Source: Novosphingobium sp.
Lineage (GTDB): Bacteria > Pseudomonadota > Alphaproteobacteria > Sphingomonadales > Sphingomonadaceae
Direction: 5' to 3'
Length of the DNA: 64,000 nucleotides
Assembly: GCA_024236175.1 (NCBI GenBank)
Contig: JACKKY010000001.1
Location: 620,001 to 684,000, forward strand
Part shown: positions 18,028 to 25,489 of the stretch, piece after piece
How positions within the stretch are numbered: position 1 is the stretch's first letter
Layout: each line of letters opens with the position of its first letter
Notes under the pieces: model-generated
The model's database searches: none
Told to the model about the DNA's origin: nothing
What the model saw: only the letters and a program-made list of their open reading frames with translations
Program-made: the position numbers and the translations under genes

Positions 18028-18044
18028 TTGCAAGCAATTGCAAT
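18028..18044. promoter_or_regulatory. Operator-like site TTGCAA-N3-ATTGCAAT
   Basis: TTGCAAGCAATTGCAAT differs at one of 17 positions from the site at 8729-8745. It lies 79 bases upstream of the XRE copy 2 start and 42 bases upstream of the divergent 310-residue gene. Inferred target of the XRE paralogues. Confidence 0.6.
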
Positions 18045-18085
18045 ATCAGCTTGGATTTCCCCCTGACCAATCGAGGGGGGAATGA

Positions 18086-19018
18086 ATGGCGAACCGATCC
18101 GACCGATCCAAAAATCAGGGAAAGAAGCCGATAACAATCAAGCGCTCGTCCCTCGGGCTACTGATCGTGGGAGTATTCCTCATCTACCTTCTGGCCGTGT
18201 TGGCATTGTCGCGTCTGACATCATCTGAACCGGGCACACGAGAAGATACCCAAACACAGGCGACACAAACCGACGACGGCGAGACGGCAAAGCCGGAGGC
18301 GGTCCCATCAGACCGTAAGGGGTTCATCGTTTACATCGACCGGCTGATCAAATCAGGAAAGGCGGAGGACACCACGAGAGCCATGGCGCTCATCCATGAA
18401 CATTGGGGGAAAGAGCTTCAGACGGACCCCGAACTTCGGCAGCTTCTGGAGCGAGTGATGGCTGCCGACGAACAGATCATGCAGCCCGAGATGGAGAAGG
18501 CTTATGTCGAACGCGTCAACAATCACTGGCTGCCCAAGCTGGAAAATCTGGGAATGGAGAGGCCCGGCGACCTGAGGTCGCTCTGGAAACGGCACGCTGA
18601 ATTGCAAGAGTTGGCATACGCGGTAAACGATGGTGCCGATCTGGACGGCGAAGATGCTTCCGCTGCGAGAGCCAAGCTTAAAGATGCCTTGAGCAAGAAG
18701 CAGCGCGCATTGTTCCCTGTGCTTCGGAACGCATATCGCGATTTCCTTCGGGCAGAGATTTGGGAGGCGGATATCGAGGTGGCGGTTGAGGGGACAGGCG
18801 ACCGCACCATTCGAATGACCAGCTTCCACTTTGTGACGAACGGCAATATCGCCGCCATGCAGAGGAAGGCGGACCTGATCCTTCGGAAGCTGCGGTTCAA
18901 GAAGGCCGTTTACGAGACCTATCGTGGATCGCGGCACTACAGTTTCGCGTTAAGCTCTCCCGATGACGGAGATGTGGGCGCCTGGGTTGGGTCCAGATTT
19001 GAGCAGGCACCAGAATAA
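18086..19018 (+). CDS. Single-pass membrane protein of unknown function
   Basis: 310 residues: a basic N-terminus, one transmembrane helix at about 24-45 (SLGLLIVGVFLIYLLAVLAL), an acidic Thr/Gln-rich linker to ~75, then a mainly helical soluble domain of ~230 residues. Orientation is probably N-in with the domain outside the cytoplasm. I recognise no family. It shares an upstream region and the operator-like site with XRE copy 2, so expression may be under that regulator. It could be island-encoded host modulation or defence; no evidence beyond position. Confidence 0.6.
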   Translation: MANRSDRSKNQGKKPITIKRSSLGLLIVGVFLIYLLAVLALSRLTSSEPGTREDTQTQATQTDDGETAKPEAVPSDRKGFIVYIDRLIKSGKAEDTTRAMALIHEHWGKELQTDPELRQLLERVMAADEQIMQPEMEKAYVERVNNHWLPKLENLGMERPGDLRSLWKRHAELQELAYAVNDGADLDGEDASAARAKLKDALSKKQRALFPVLRNAYRDFLRAEIWEADIEVAVEGTGDRTIRMTSFHFVTNGNIAAMQRKADLILRKLRFKKAVYETYRGSRHYSFALSSPDDGDVGAWVGSRFEQAPE

Positions 19019-19105
19019 TGCTTTCTGGCCGAGATTCCCAGATTTCTGCGCATTTCACTGCCAATAGTAGCTAATCTGGAATAAGTTTGAAGGGTATCCT
19101 ATCCA

Positions 19106-19621
19106 GTGGAGGCCCTGTTGATTTTTACCATTGGCACGTCGAACCGATCCCTGCCCGAGTTCCTTCGCGAGTTGGCAAAGCGTCGGATCACGCACATCGT
19201 TGACGTGCGCTCAAGCCCTTATTCCCGGTCCCCTTGGTTCTGTCGGGGGCAAATCTCGAAATGGTCAGAGCAGGCTTCGATCCACTACCGGCACGAGGGC
19301 GAAATTTTGGGGGGAAGGTCTGAAATCCCCGTGGACGATCCCGCCTACATAGAAGCCCTCGAAAGGATCATCGAGGCGTCTTTTCGGGAGCGGGTGGCGA
19401 TCTTCTGCGCCGAGGGTGATCCTGCCCAATGTCATCGGTCGTGGGACGTGGGGGCAAGCTTGCTCGTCCGATTTGGCGTGATCACTCGAAGCATTCTCCG
19501 CGACAGCGGGGAGGAAGATATTACCGCCACACTCCGGCGTGTCGATCAGCGGAATTTCGCGCAGCCTTTGCGTGCTTCGCTGGCCCAAGATCACGGAATT
19601 TTACAACCGAAATTGCTCTGA
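19106..19621 (+). CDS. DUF488 family protein
   Basis: Up to 171 residues with DUF488 marks: FTIGTSNRSLPEFL at the N-terminus, VDVRSSPYSRSPWF, and IFCAEGDPAQCHR, where the Cys and His-Arg are the most conserved. The start may be GTG 19106 or, better supported, TTG 19118, which has GGAGG five bases upstream. The biochemical role is not settled. DUF488 genes occur often in genomic and defence islands. It sits alone on the plus strand, 87 bases after the membrane-protein gene. Confidence 0.8.
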   Translation: MEALLIFTIGTSNRSLPEFLRELAKRRITHIVDVRSSPYSRSPWFCRGQISKWSEQASIHYRHEGEILGGRSEIPVDDPAYIEALERIIEASFRERVAIFCAEGDPAQCHRSWDVGASLLVRFGVITRSILRDSGEEDITATLRRVDQRNFAQPLRASLAQDHGILQPKLL

Positions 19622-19884
19622 ATTTCCGCCCCTGGGGTTCGTGGAACCTGTCGGTCCATAAGCTTATGATCTGACTCGACAATCGACGAAAGTTAGCAAC
19701 AAACTTTGTAGCTAAGGACTTAGGCCTAAATGCCTCTAAAAGACGCCATACGGGGCAATTTGTTGAGCATCCTATTTTCACCATCCGGACACAGCCAAAC
19801 TCCCAACAAAGCTCTTAATTCGATTGCACCTAGTCCTCTTGACTTTAGAGGTTGAGAGCCAGACGTAGGAGATCGCCATAGGGT

Positions 19885-20922
19885 ATGCACATGGGGGTCG
19901 CTGTGACTATCGAGCATCTGCACACATATTTGGTTTACCCAAACAAGGGCTTGGAAAGGCCAAAGCCAATCGGCGGCACCAACGTTCCGCTCGAAGGTCA
20001 GGTATTTGATCTGCTACAAGATGTCTTCGCGAAGTCAGAGCGAGAGTGCACCATTGACATCTCGTTCAACCATGCTGCTGACGGAAACGCACAAAATGAC
20101 TGCCGGTCGCTAATTCTCGATTACCTTAGAACTCCGTCAGTTAACGCCGGATTGCCGCTCGCAATTCGACTTGGAGCACACACTACCAATCGCTCAGGCC
20201 TCGGTCTCCTATTCTTGGCATGTGGAAACGCTGGCCGGCAAAGCAGACTTCTAGTGGCGCGTTTCGCAGCGAATAGCGGCATCATTGCCGATGAAGACCG
20301 ACGAGCGCTAAGCGTTCAGTTCATCGAGCGAGTATTCCTGCGCAACGCAAAGGCATACAAAGCCGTAGTCTATCAGGACGTGATCACACCTCAATCATTT
20401 TGGACGGGTAGGGCCATAGATCGCCAAATCAATAGCCGCGAAACTGAGGTATCGCGGTATTGGATCACAGATTTTCTCGCCTCCGATTTTCGCACTACCT
20501 CCGCTCAAGGAACCAAAGTGTTAGCCGTCGCAATGAGAAACGCTGCACGGGCCGCCAATAACCTAGATATCAAGAAGGAAATAACTGCAGCGGCCACCTT
20601 GGGAGCCAATCTGAACGATCAGGTAATGTCCTCAAATCAGTTTCTCGAACGATTTGGCCTTTCACCTGCGGCTCGTGAAGTCATCGCTTCACAGATGCGC
20701 CATCACGATCTCACAAACGAACGGTTCCGCTTCAGCGCTGAGGAATTTGCACGTCAGCTCCCCTTCAAGACGGTCGAACTCAACACAGGAGCAATGCTCA
20801 CCGCAACTGTTGCAGATTTTGATGAAGTGTTTGAGCATGAAGAGCGAGGCCACGATGGCGAGGTCACCTTCACGGCCACTGGAACGATAGTGAGTGAGAA
20901 GATCGAGAAAACGGCCCGATGA
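19885..20922 (+). CDS. Unknown 345-residue protein, first gene of defence-like operon
   Basis: 345 residues, no signal peptide or membrane segment. The central part (SRLLVARFAANSGIIADEDRR, then VFLRNAKAYKAVVYQD) vaguely recalls 37-kDa nucleoid-associated proteins, but I cannot assert homology. The C-terminus ends with a beta-rich stretch (GEVTFTATGTIVSEKIEK). It begins after a 263-base AT-richer gap (19622-19884) in which I see no gene. Its stop overlaps the start of the RelA/SpoT-domain gene by 4 bases (ATGA at 20919-20922), so the two are coupled; a sensor, partner or antitoxin role is a guess. Confidence 0.55.
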   Translation: MHMGVAVTIEHLHTYLVYPNKGLERPKPIGGTNVPLEGQVFDLLQDVFAKSERECTIDISFNHAADGNAQNDCRSLILDYLRTPSVNAGLPLAIRLGAHTTNRSGLGLLFLACGNAGRQSRLLVARFAANSGIIADEDRRALSVQFIERVFLRNAKAYKAVVYQDVITPQSFWTGRAIDRQINSRETEVSRYWITDFLASDFRTTSAQGTKVLAVAMRNAARAANNLDIKKEITAAATLGANLNDQVMSSNQFLERFGLSPAAREVIASQMRHHDLTNERFRFSAEEFARQLPFKTVELNTGAMLTATVADFDEVFEHEERGHDGEVTFTATGTIVSEKIEKTAR

Positions 20923-21539
20923 CCTTAGAGGCGGAATATAGGCAGCGTTTCGAGACCGTGCTTCAACCACTCGCGGCCTCTGTTGCTGAGCAGTTAGCTG
21001 ATTGTCTTAAGGATGAACCGCGCATTGATCGAGTTTCTGCGCGTCCGAAGAGCGTAGAGCGATTTATGGCCAAAGCCGCCTCCAAGCTCAGAGATGGCTC
21101 CGACAAGTATGAGCAACCATTGGAACAAATCCAGGATCAAGTTGGCGCGAGAGTGACGGTCTTCTACAAGTCAGACGTCCCGCGAGTATCAGACTTGCTT
21201 CTCAGGTATATCCGAACAACCGAGAACAAGGATTTAGTACCAGCCTCTGAATGGGAGTTCGGCTATTTTGGGCGGCACTTCGTATGCCTGTTCCCGCGCG
21301 AGCTTGTCCATCCAGAGTGGCCGAAAGAGCACATTCCGCAGTTCTTTGAACTTCAGGTGAAAACGCTCTTTCAACATGCATGGTCGGAAGCCAATCATGA
21401 TCTCGGTTATAAGCCTGAGCTGGGTGGTCTGACTAGCGATCAACTGCGAATGTTGGCATTCACATCCGCTCAAGCTTGGGGTGCAGATCGCGCGTTCGAT
21501 GACCTTTTTCGTGAGATACATGACCCGAATGGAGAGTAA
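20919..21539 (+). CDS. RelA/SpoT nucleotidyltransferase-domain protein (small alarmone synthetase-like)
   Basis: 206 residues consisting of one RelA/SpoT synthetase-type domain. Visible marks are RIDRVSARPKSVERFMAKA (G-loop-like substrate part), IQDQVGARVTVFY (the metal-binding D-x-x-G-x-R) and FELQVKTLFQHAWSEANHDLGYK (the E-x-Q-x-x-T and H...YK pattern). No hydrolase, TGS or ACT domain is present. Small proteins of this type make (p)ppGpp or related alarmones; toxic versions (toxSAS/CapRel) act in phage defence and pyrophosphorylate tRNA. Coupled by ATGA overlap to the gene before it, inside a nuclease-containing operon, which favours the toxic or defence reading. Confidence 0.75.
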   Translation: MTLEAEYRQRFETVLQPLAASVAEQLADCLKDEPRIDRVSARPKSVERFMAKAASKLRDGSDKYEQPLEQIQDQVGARVTVFYKSDVPRVSDLLLRYIRTTENKDLVPASEWEFGYFGRHFVCLFPRELVHPEWPKEHIPQFFELQVKTLFQHAWSEANHDLGYKPELGGLTSDQLRMLAFTSAQAWGADRAFDDLFREIHDPNGE

Positions 21540-21579
21540 CGGCATTTGCCAGCTCCACCAGAGGGGGAAGGCAGTCTAG

Positions 21580-22173
21580 ATGCTAGGCTTTGGACCGTTA
21601 GGCTCAGCCCCACTGGGCGCGATCCCGCAACGGTTTCCTGACAGAAGTCCGGAAATCCTACTGCAGGCCGAGCTTCTGCATGGCGGAAACAAGGTCGCAG
21701 AGGGTGTGCTAGTGAGGGCGGCGGCAATCCCATGGCTAGAAATTGTCAAAGAACTCGACAACAATCCGGAGTTCCTGTTCGAGTTTGTGCGACACCCCAG
21801 AAAGTTCGAGGAATTCATCGCTGCCTGTTACGAAAGAGCAGGGTTTGACGAAGTCGTGCTCACGCCACAACGAGGTGATGGTGGTGTCGATGTCATAGCG
21901 ACAAAGCATGGCTACGGGTCGGTTCGATTTTTGGAGCAAACGAAGGCATACTCGCCCGGACATCTCGTAACTCATGCCGATGTGCGCGAAATGCTGGGCG
22001 TTCTATCCATGGACCAAAACGCATCCAAGGGGCTGATTACAACAACGTCTGAGTTTGAGCCTGGAGTATTGAAGGAGAACAGCAATATTCGGCCATTCTT
22101 GCCGCACAGACTCGAATTGAAGAATGGAAACGAGACACTCAAATGGATCAAATCCATCGCCAAGAATGCCTAG
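21580..22173 (+). CDS. Mrr-like restriction endonuclease
   Basis: 197 residues. The C-terminal ~120 form an Mrr-cat/PD-(D/E)XK domain: the helix HPRKFEEFIAACYERAGF, then TPQRGDGGVDVIAT with the catalytic Asp, then RFLEQTKAY, where Q-x-K replaces E-x-K as is common in Mrr nucleases. The N-terminal ~75 residues are less conserved and may recognise DNA or a partner. It starts 41 bases after the RelA/SpoT-domain gene and 3 bases before the next gene, so it sits in the same operon. Expected to cut foreign, perhaps modified, DNA. Confidence 0.8.
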   Translation: MLGFGPLGSAPLGAIPQRFPDRSPEILLQAELLHGGNKVAEGVLVRAAAIPWLEIVKELDNNPEFLFEFVRHPRKFEEFIAACYERAGFDEVVLTPQRGDGGVDVIATKHGYGSVRFLEQTKAYSPGHLVTHADVREMLGVLSMDQNASKGLITTTSEFEPGVLKENSNIRPFLPHRLELKNGNETLKWIKSIAKNA

Positions 22174-22176
22174 CCG

Positions 22177-22989
22177 ATGGGTGAAGGTCGACGGAAGAGC
22201 CGGCACAGGCAAGAAATACTTCGGGCTGAAAAGTCTTGCGTCTATTGCGGAGCACCGCCAACGACGGTGGAGCATATGCCCCCTGTTGCGATGTTCAGAG
22301 CTAGGCACCGCTTGAGTGGACTAGAGTTTGCTTCCTGCGAGAAATGCAACCATGCCACCCGGGCTGCGGACGCCGCCGCATCTTTCTTTGCCCGTATTTC
22401 TCCCGAGCATAGCCCACCTACTTTAGAGCTTGAGGAGGCTCGAAAGCTGCAAGGAACTTTGCTTCAGTTAGCTCCGGATTTGATGCACGAGGTTTTCAAT
22501 GCTGAAAAAGTTGCACCCATTTGGGCCAAAGGTCGGGGATCAATCTATACCGAAATGCGTCGATTGACACTGGATGGTCCAGTGACTCACGCCTTGATGA
22601 CAGCATTCACTTCCAAATTAGGCATGGCGCTCTTTCGCGAACATATTGGAAGAGCCATGCGGCTTGGCGGAGCAGTGTTTGCACAACACTACTTCAATGC
22701 TGGATTGCAGAGGGAAGAGGCTAAACGCATTCGGAACATCATGCCGCTCGTCGGCGAGCTTCGGCAAGGACGCCATGGGTCAGGACGCCAATTCAATTAC
22801 CGCTACAACTGTGATGACAAGTCGATAATCGCACTGTTCGCCGCATTTCATGACAACCTGTTTGTTCGAGCAGTCGCCGTCGACGATCCCGATCCGTACC
22901 GCTCGATATTCCCTGATGCGGACAATTGCGTTTCGTTCGGAGGTCTCAGTGACCTTGCTCGAACTTGGGAACCAGAGAGGAATGACTGA
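22177..22989 (+). CDS. HNH-endonuclease-like zinc protein
   Basis: 270 residues. Near the N-terminus two CxxC pairs (CVYCG at about 21-25 and CEKCN at about 54-58) flank TVEHMPP, the arrangement of a zinc-stabilised HNH/beta-beta-alpha-metal nuclease. The remaining ~200 residues are helical with no motif known to me. Its ATG comes 3 bases after the Mrr-like stop and its TGA overlaps the next ATG (22987-22991), so translation is coupled on both sides. A second nuclease in the same cassette; target unknown. Confidence 0.65.
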   Translation: MGEGRRKSRHRQEILRAEKSCVYCGAPPTTVEHMPPVAMFRARHRLSGLEFASCEKCNHATRAADAAASFFARISPEHSPPTLELEEARKLQGTLLQLAPDLMHEVFNAEKVAPIWAKGRGSIYTEMRRLTLDGPVTHALMTAFTSKLGMALFREHIGRAMRLGGAVFAQHYFNAGLQREEAKRIRNIMPLVGELRQGRHGSGRQFNYRYNCDDKSIIALFAAFHDNLFVRAVAVDDPDPYRSIFPDADNCVSFGGLSDLARTWEPERND

Positions 22990-23744
22990 TGAGAGAGCTT
23001 CCGCAGGCCATTCCCGACGTAGATGTCTTGCTAGCTCTCCAACCCGAAGAGCTAGCTGCAAAGATGCTGTTCCTCCTTCGTGAACGCTCCGAGGATAAGT
23101 TCTACGCGTATAATCTTAGCAACGAGCTTTGGTCTGCCTTGCCCGATCAGGTTGGGTATCCCCGAAATCGAGAAGGAGAGGTCGATCTAGCCATTCGCGA
23201 AGCATTTGCATGGCTTGAAGCACAAGGTCTTGTCGTGCCAGCGGAGGGATTAAACGGCCAAAACGGCTGGCGAGTCCTTAGCCGACGCGCTCGAGCTCTT
23301 GAGGATGAAGCGCAATTTGCGGATTATGCTTCTGCCCGCCTCCTGCCGCGCGCACTGCTTCACCCCAGGATCAGCACCGCGGCATGGCTCCCATTCATGC
23401 GCGGAGCCTACGCAACTGCAGTCTTTGAGGCGATGCGAGAGGTTGAAATTGCAGTGCGAGAAGGAGCAGGTTATGCAAAAGGAGAGCATGGCGTCGCCAT
23501 GGTCCGACGTGCCTTTCACAAAGATGCTGGCCCGCTGACGGATAAAAACGCCGAAGAGGCTGAGCGAGAAGCGCTGTCAGCGCTCTTTGCTGGTGCAATT
23601 GGTTCTTACAAGAACCCGCATTCACATCGTCACGTACCCCTAGATGATCCGACAGAAGCTGCCGAAATCGTTATGTTGGCTAGCCATCTGCTCCGAATAG
23701 TTGAGGCAAGGGCAGCCCCTGATGCATCCGAAGCGGGTCAATAA
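22989..23744 (+). CDS. TIGR02391 (Hypoth_Ymh) family protein
   Basis: 251 residues. Residues ~30-110 look like a winged-helix unit. The C-terminal half has the TIGR02391 pattern: LLHPRI, then GAYATAVFEAMREVEIAVRE, AFHKDAGPLTD, ALFAGAIGSYKNPHSHR, and a final helix with ASHLLRIVEA. Such proteins are found in phage-resistance and abortive-infection settings, and the SxKNPxxHR motif is typical. Its start overlaps the HNH-like stop. Last gene before attR at 23835. Molecular activity unknown. Confidence 0.8.
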   Translation: MRELPQAIPDVDVLLALQPEELAAKMLFLLRERSEDKFYAYNLSNELWSALPDQVGYPRNREGEVDLAIREAFAWLEAQGLVVPAEGLNGQNGWRVLSRRARALEDEAQFADYASARLLPRALLHPRISTAAWLPFMRGAYATAVFEAMREVEIAVREGAGYAKGEHGVAMVRRAFHKDAGPLTDKNAEEAEREALSALFAGAIGSYKNPHSHRHVPLDDPTEAAEIVMLASHLLRIVEARAAPDASEAGQ

Positions 23745-23755
23745 TTCCACAAACT

Positions 23756-23775
23756 GGTCCACACACTGTGGCACA
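23756..23775 (+). promoter_or_regulatory. Candidate integrase arm sites, right end
   Basis: GGTCCACA (23756-23763) and TGTGGCACA (23767-23775) repeat two words found at 3382-3389 and 3359-3367 beside the other att site. Placed 60-80 bases inside attR, they fit arm-type sites for the island integrase. Confidence 0.45.
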
Positions 23776-23834
23776 TTCTATGATTGCTGACATAAATTCA
23801 ACAAGTTAGAGTCGCTCACATGACCAGCATCATC

Positions 23835-23851
23835 TCCCTCCGTCTCCGCCA
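23835..23851 (+). repeat. attR core: 17-bp copy of tRNA-Ser 3' end
   Basis: TCCCTCCGTCTCCGCCA, identical to 3287-3303. It marks the right boundary of the integrated island (about 20.5 kb). DNA beyond this point rises in GC and encodes no further mobility genes. Confidence 0.85.
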
Positions 23852-23974
23852 CCTCCTGTTTCCCGGAAAGCACTTCCAGGCCCGCAGAAATGCGCCTTTC
23901 TTGCATTCTTCCCGACTGCAATGGGACGAGCCCCCGCATTTGACAGACCGATCCCTGCGAGCAAGGGATCCCGC

Positions 23975-24454
23975 ATGAACAAGAACCCCGATATCCAGGC
24001 ATCGCTCAGCAATGAGGATGTCGCCATTTTCTGCAGCGTCGTCGGTGCGGCGCCGAGAATACTCGTCAAGGCCCGCGAAACGATCACCCGGAGATACGAC
24101 CTCGGCCCGCGCGGCGCCTGGATCCTCGGCCTGATCGAAGTCGGCGTGACCTCGCCTTCGCACCTCAGCGACCAGTTGCGCATCGGCCGCAGCCTCCTGA
24201 CGGCGGAACTCGGCCGCCTCGTCAGGGCCGGCCTGATCGAATCCCGCAAACACGACGAGGACCGGCGGCGGCTGGTGCTTTCGCTCACCGCGAGCGGCAA
24301 CGCCGCGTGCGACGAACTCAGAGTGGACGTCACGAAGTTCGTGAACGACCGGCTGTCCGGATATCCGCGCGAGGATGTCATGCGGTGCGTCGACATGCTA
24401 CGTGAATTCGGCGGCGCCGATCGTCAGTTCTACAAGCCGAGCGAAGAGGAGTGA
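23975..24454 (+). CDS. MarR-family transcriptional regulator
   Basis: 159 residues with a winged-helix fold: a helix bundle, then SPSHLSDQLRIGRSLLTAELGRLVRAGLI (HTH) and the wing ESRKHDEDRRRLVLSLTASG, a classic MarR DxRR-wing signature. ATG 23975 has AAGGGA upstream. It reads in the same direction as the exported-protein operon beginning at 24656, with 201 bases between, so it is the natural candidate regulator. The ligand is unknown; no phenolic-ligand clues are visible. Confidence 0.85.
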   Translation: MNKNPDIQASLSNEDVAIFCSVVGAAPRILVKARETITRRYDLGPRGAWILGLIEVGVTSPSHLSDQLRIGRSLLTAELGRLVRAGLIESRKHDEDRRRLVLSLTASGNAACDELRVDVTKFVNDRLSGYPREDVMRCVDMLREFGGADRQFYKPSEEE

Positions 24455-24655
24455 CAGGCTCCTGCCGCACATGGCGAGCGCGGCCCGTGACAACGCGCTG
24501 AATACAATTTGCTACACGCAGACGATTTGACTGCTTCAACATTTGAACTAAAATCGACGAAACGAACTGGAAAGCGCGGCCGTCGAGCCCGCAGGGCATG
24601 CCCGGCACGGGCAATCAGCGACAAAGCCAGTCGACGGGTGAGAGTGATTGACCGA

Positions 24656-25489
24656 ATGAAATGGCATCGACCCTTTTTGAGCTGCCTGCTGGCAAGCGCC
24701 ATTTCGGGCACGGCTCTCGCGCAACCGGCAGACCTGCCTGTCGCGCCCGCGACGACGACTGAATTCCCGGACGGGGTCAGCGTTGCCGAACTGCCCGACG
24801 GGCCAGTCTATACCGACAGCCGCGGACACACCCTTTACGGCATGGATATGCGGACCCTGCTTCGCTGGGGCCCCGATCCTTCGCAATATTGCACAGACCA
24901 GTGCCTGGAGACCTGGCAACCGTTGCTCGCGCCGGACGGAGCGGAACCCAACATCATGTTCCCCGAGGGCTACGGCTCCCGTGCGAACCAGCAACACAAG
25001 GAAAAGATGCAGGCGCAGGGCTATTTCGGCGAGCCTCAGAAAGCGCCCGACTGGACGGTGATAGACGGCCCGCAGGGACCGCAATGGGTCTACAAGGGCT
25101 GGCACATGGTTTTTACCCGCAGGGACGAAAAGCCGGGATCGGCGGGCTTCGACGGGGCGCAGGAGTTCACCTGGAACTCTCTGAAATACGTCCCTCCGGT
25201 TCCGCAGGTCGACGCTCCACCGATGGTCACGACCAAATTCGCCGGCGGCGCCTACGCCTTCTCCGATCAGGAAGGGCGAATTCTGTTCACGGGCGTTTGC
25301 GGCGACGATTGTTCAGCCTGGGAGCCTCTTGCGGGCGGCTTTGCGAGCCGGGGAATCGGATCGTGGCAGGTGAACCGCATCGGCGACAGGGCGCAATGGA
25401 CCTATCGCGGCAAACCGGTCTTCGTCGCCGGGAATGCGGACGAACCGGCGATCCCGGCCGGCGCCACGATACTGCGGCCTGAAGGATGA
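24656..25489 (+). CDS. Exported protein with 'secreted repeat' domains (COG4315-like)
   Basis: 277 residues with a signal peptide (1 to ~23, ending GTALAQ). It contains two to three copies of the short repeat seen in COG4315/PF03640 proteins: VYTDSRGHTLYGMD with a following C...C pair (YCTDQCLETWQPLL), a middle copy around VYKGWHMVFTRRD, and AFSDQEGRILFTG with CGDDCSAWEPL. Related proteins are lipoproteins or periplasmic proteins of unknown role. The stop overlaps the next start (ATGA 25486-25489). First gene of a four-gene operon whose products are all exported. Confidence 0.8.
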   Translation: MKWHRPFLSCLLASAISGTALAQPADLPVAPATTTEFPDGVSVAELPDGPVYTDSRGHTLYGMDMRTLLRWGPDPSQYCTDQCLETWQPLLAPDGAEPNIMFPEGYGSRANQQHKEKMQAQGYFGEPQKAPDWTVIDGPQGPQWVYKGWHMVFTRRDEKPGSAGFDGAQEFTWNSLKYVPPVPQVDAPPMVTTKFAGGAYAFSDQEGRILFTGVCGDDCSAWEPLAGGFASRGIGSWQVNRIGDRAQWTYRGKPVFVAGNADEPAIPAGATILRPEG

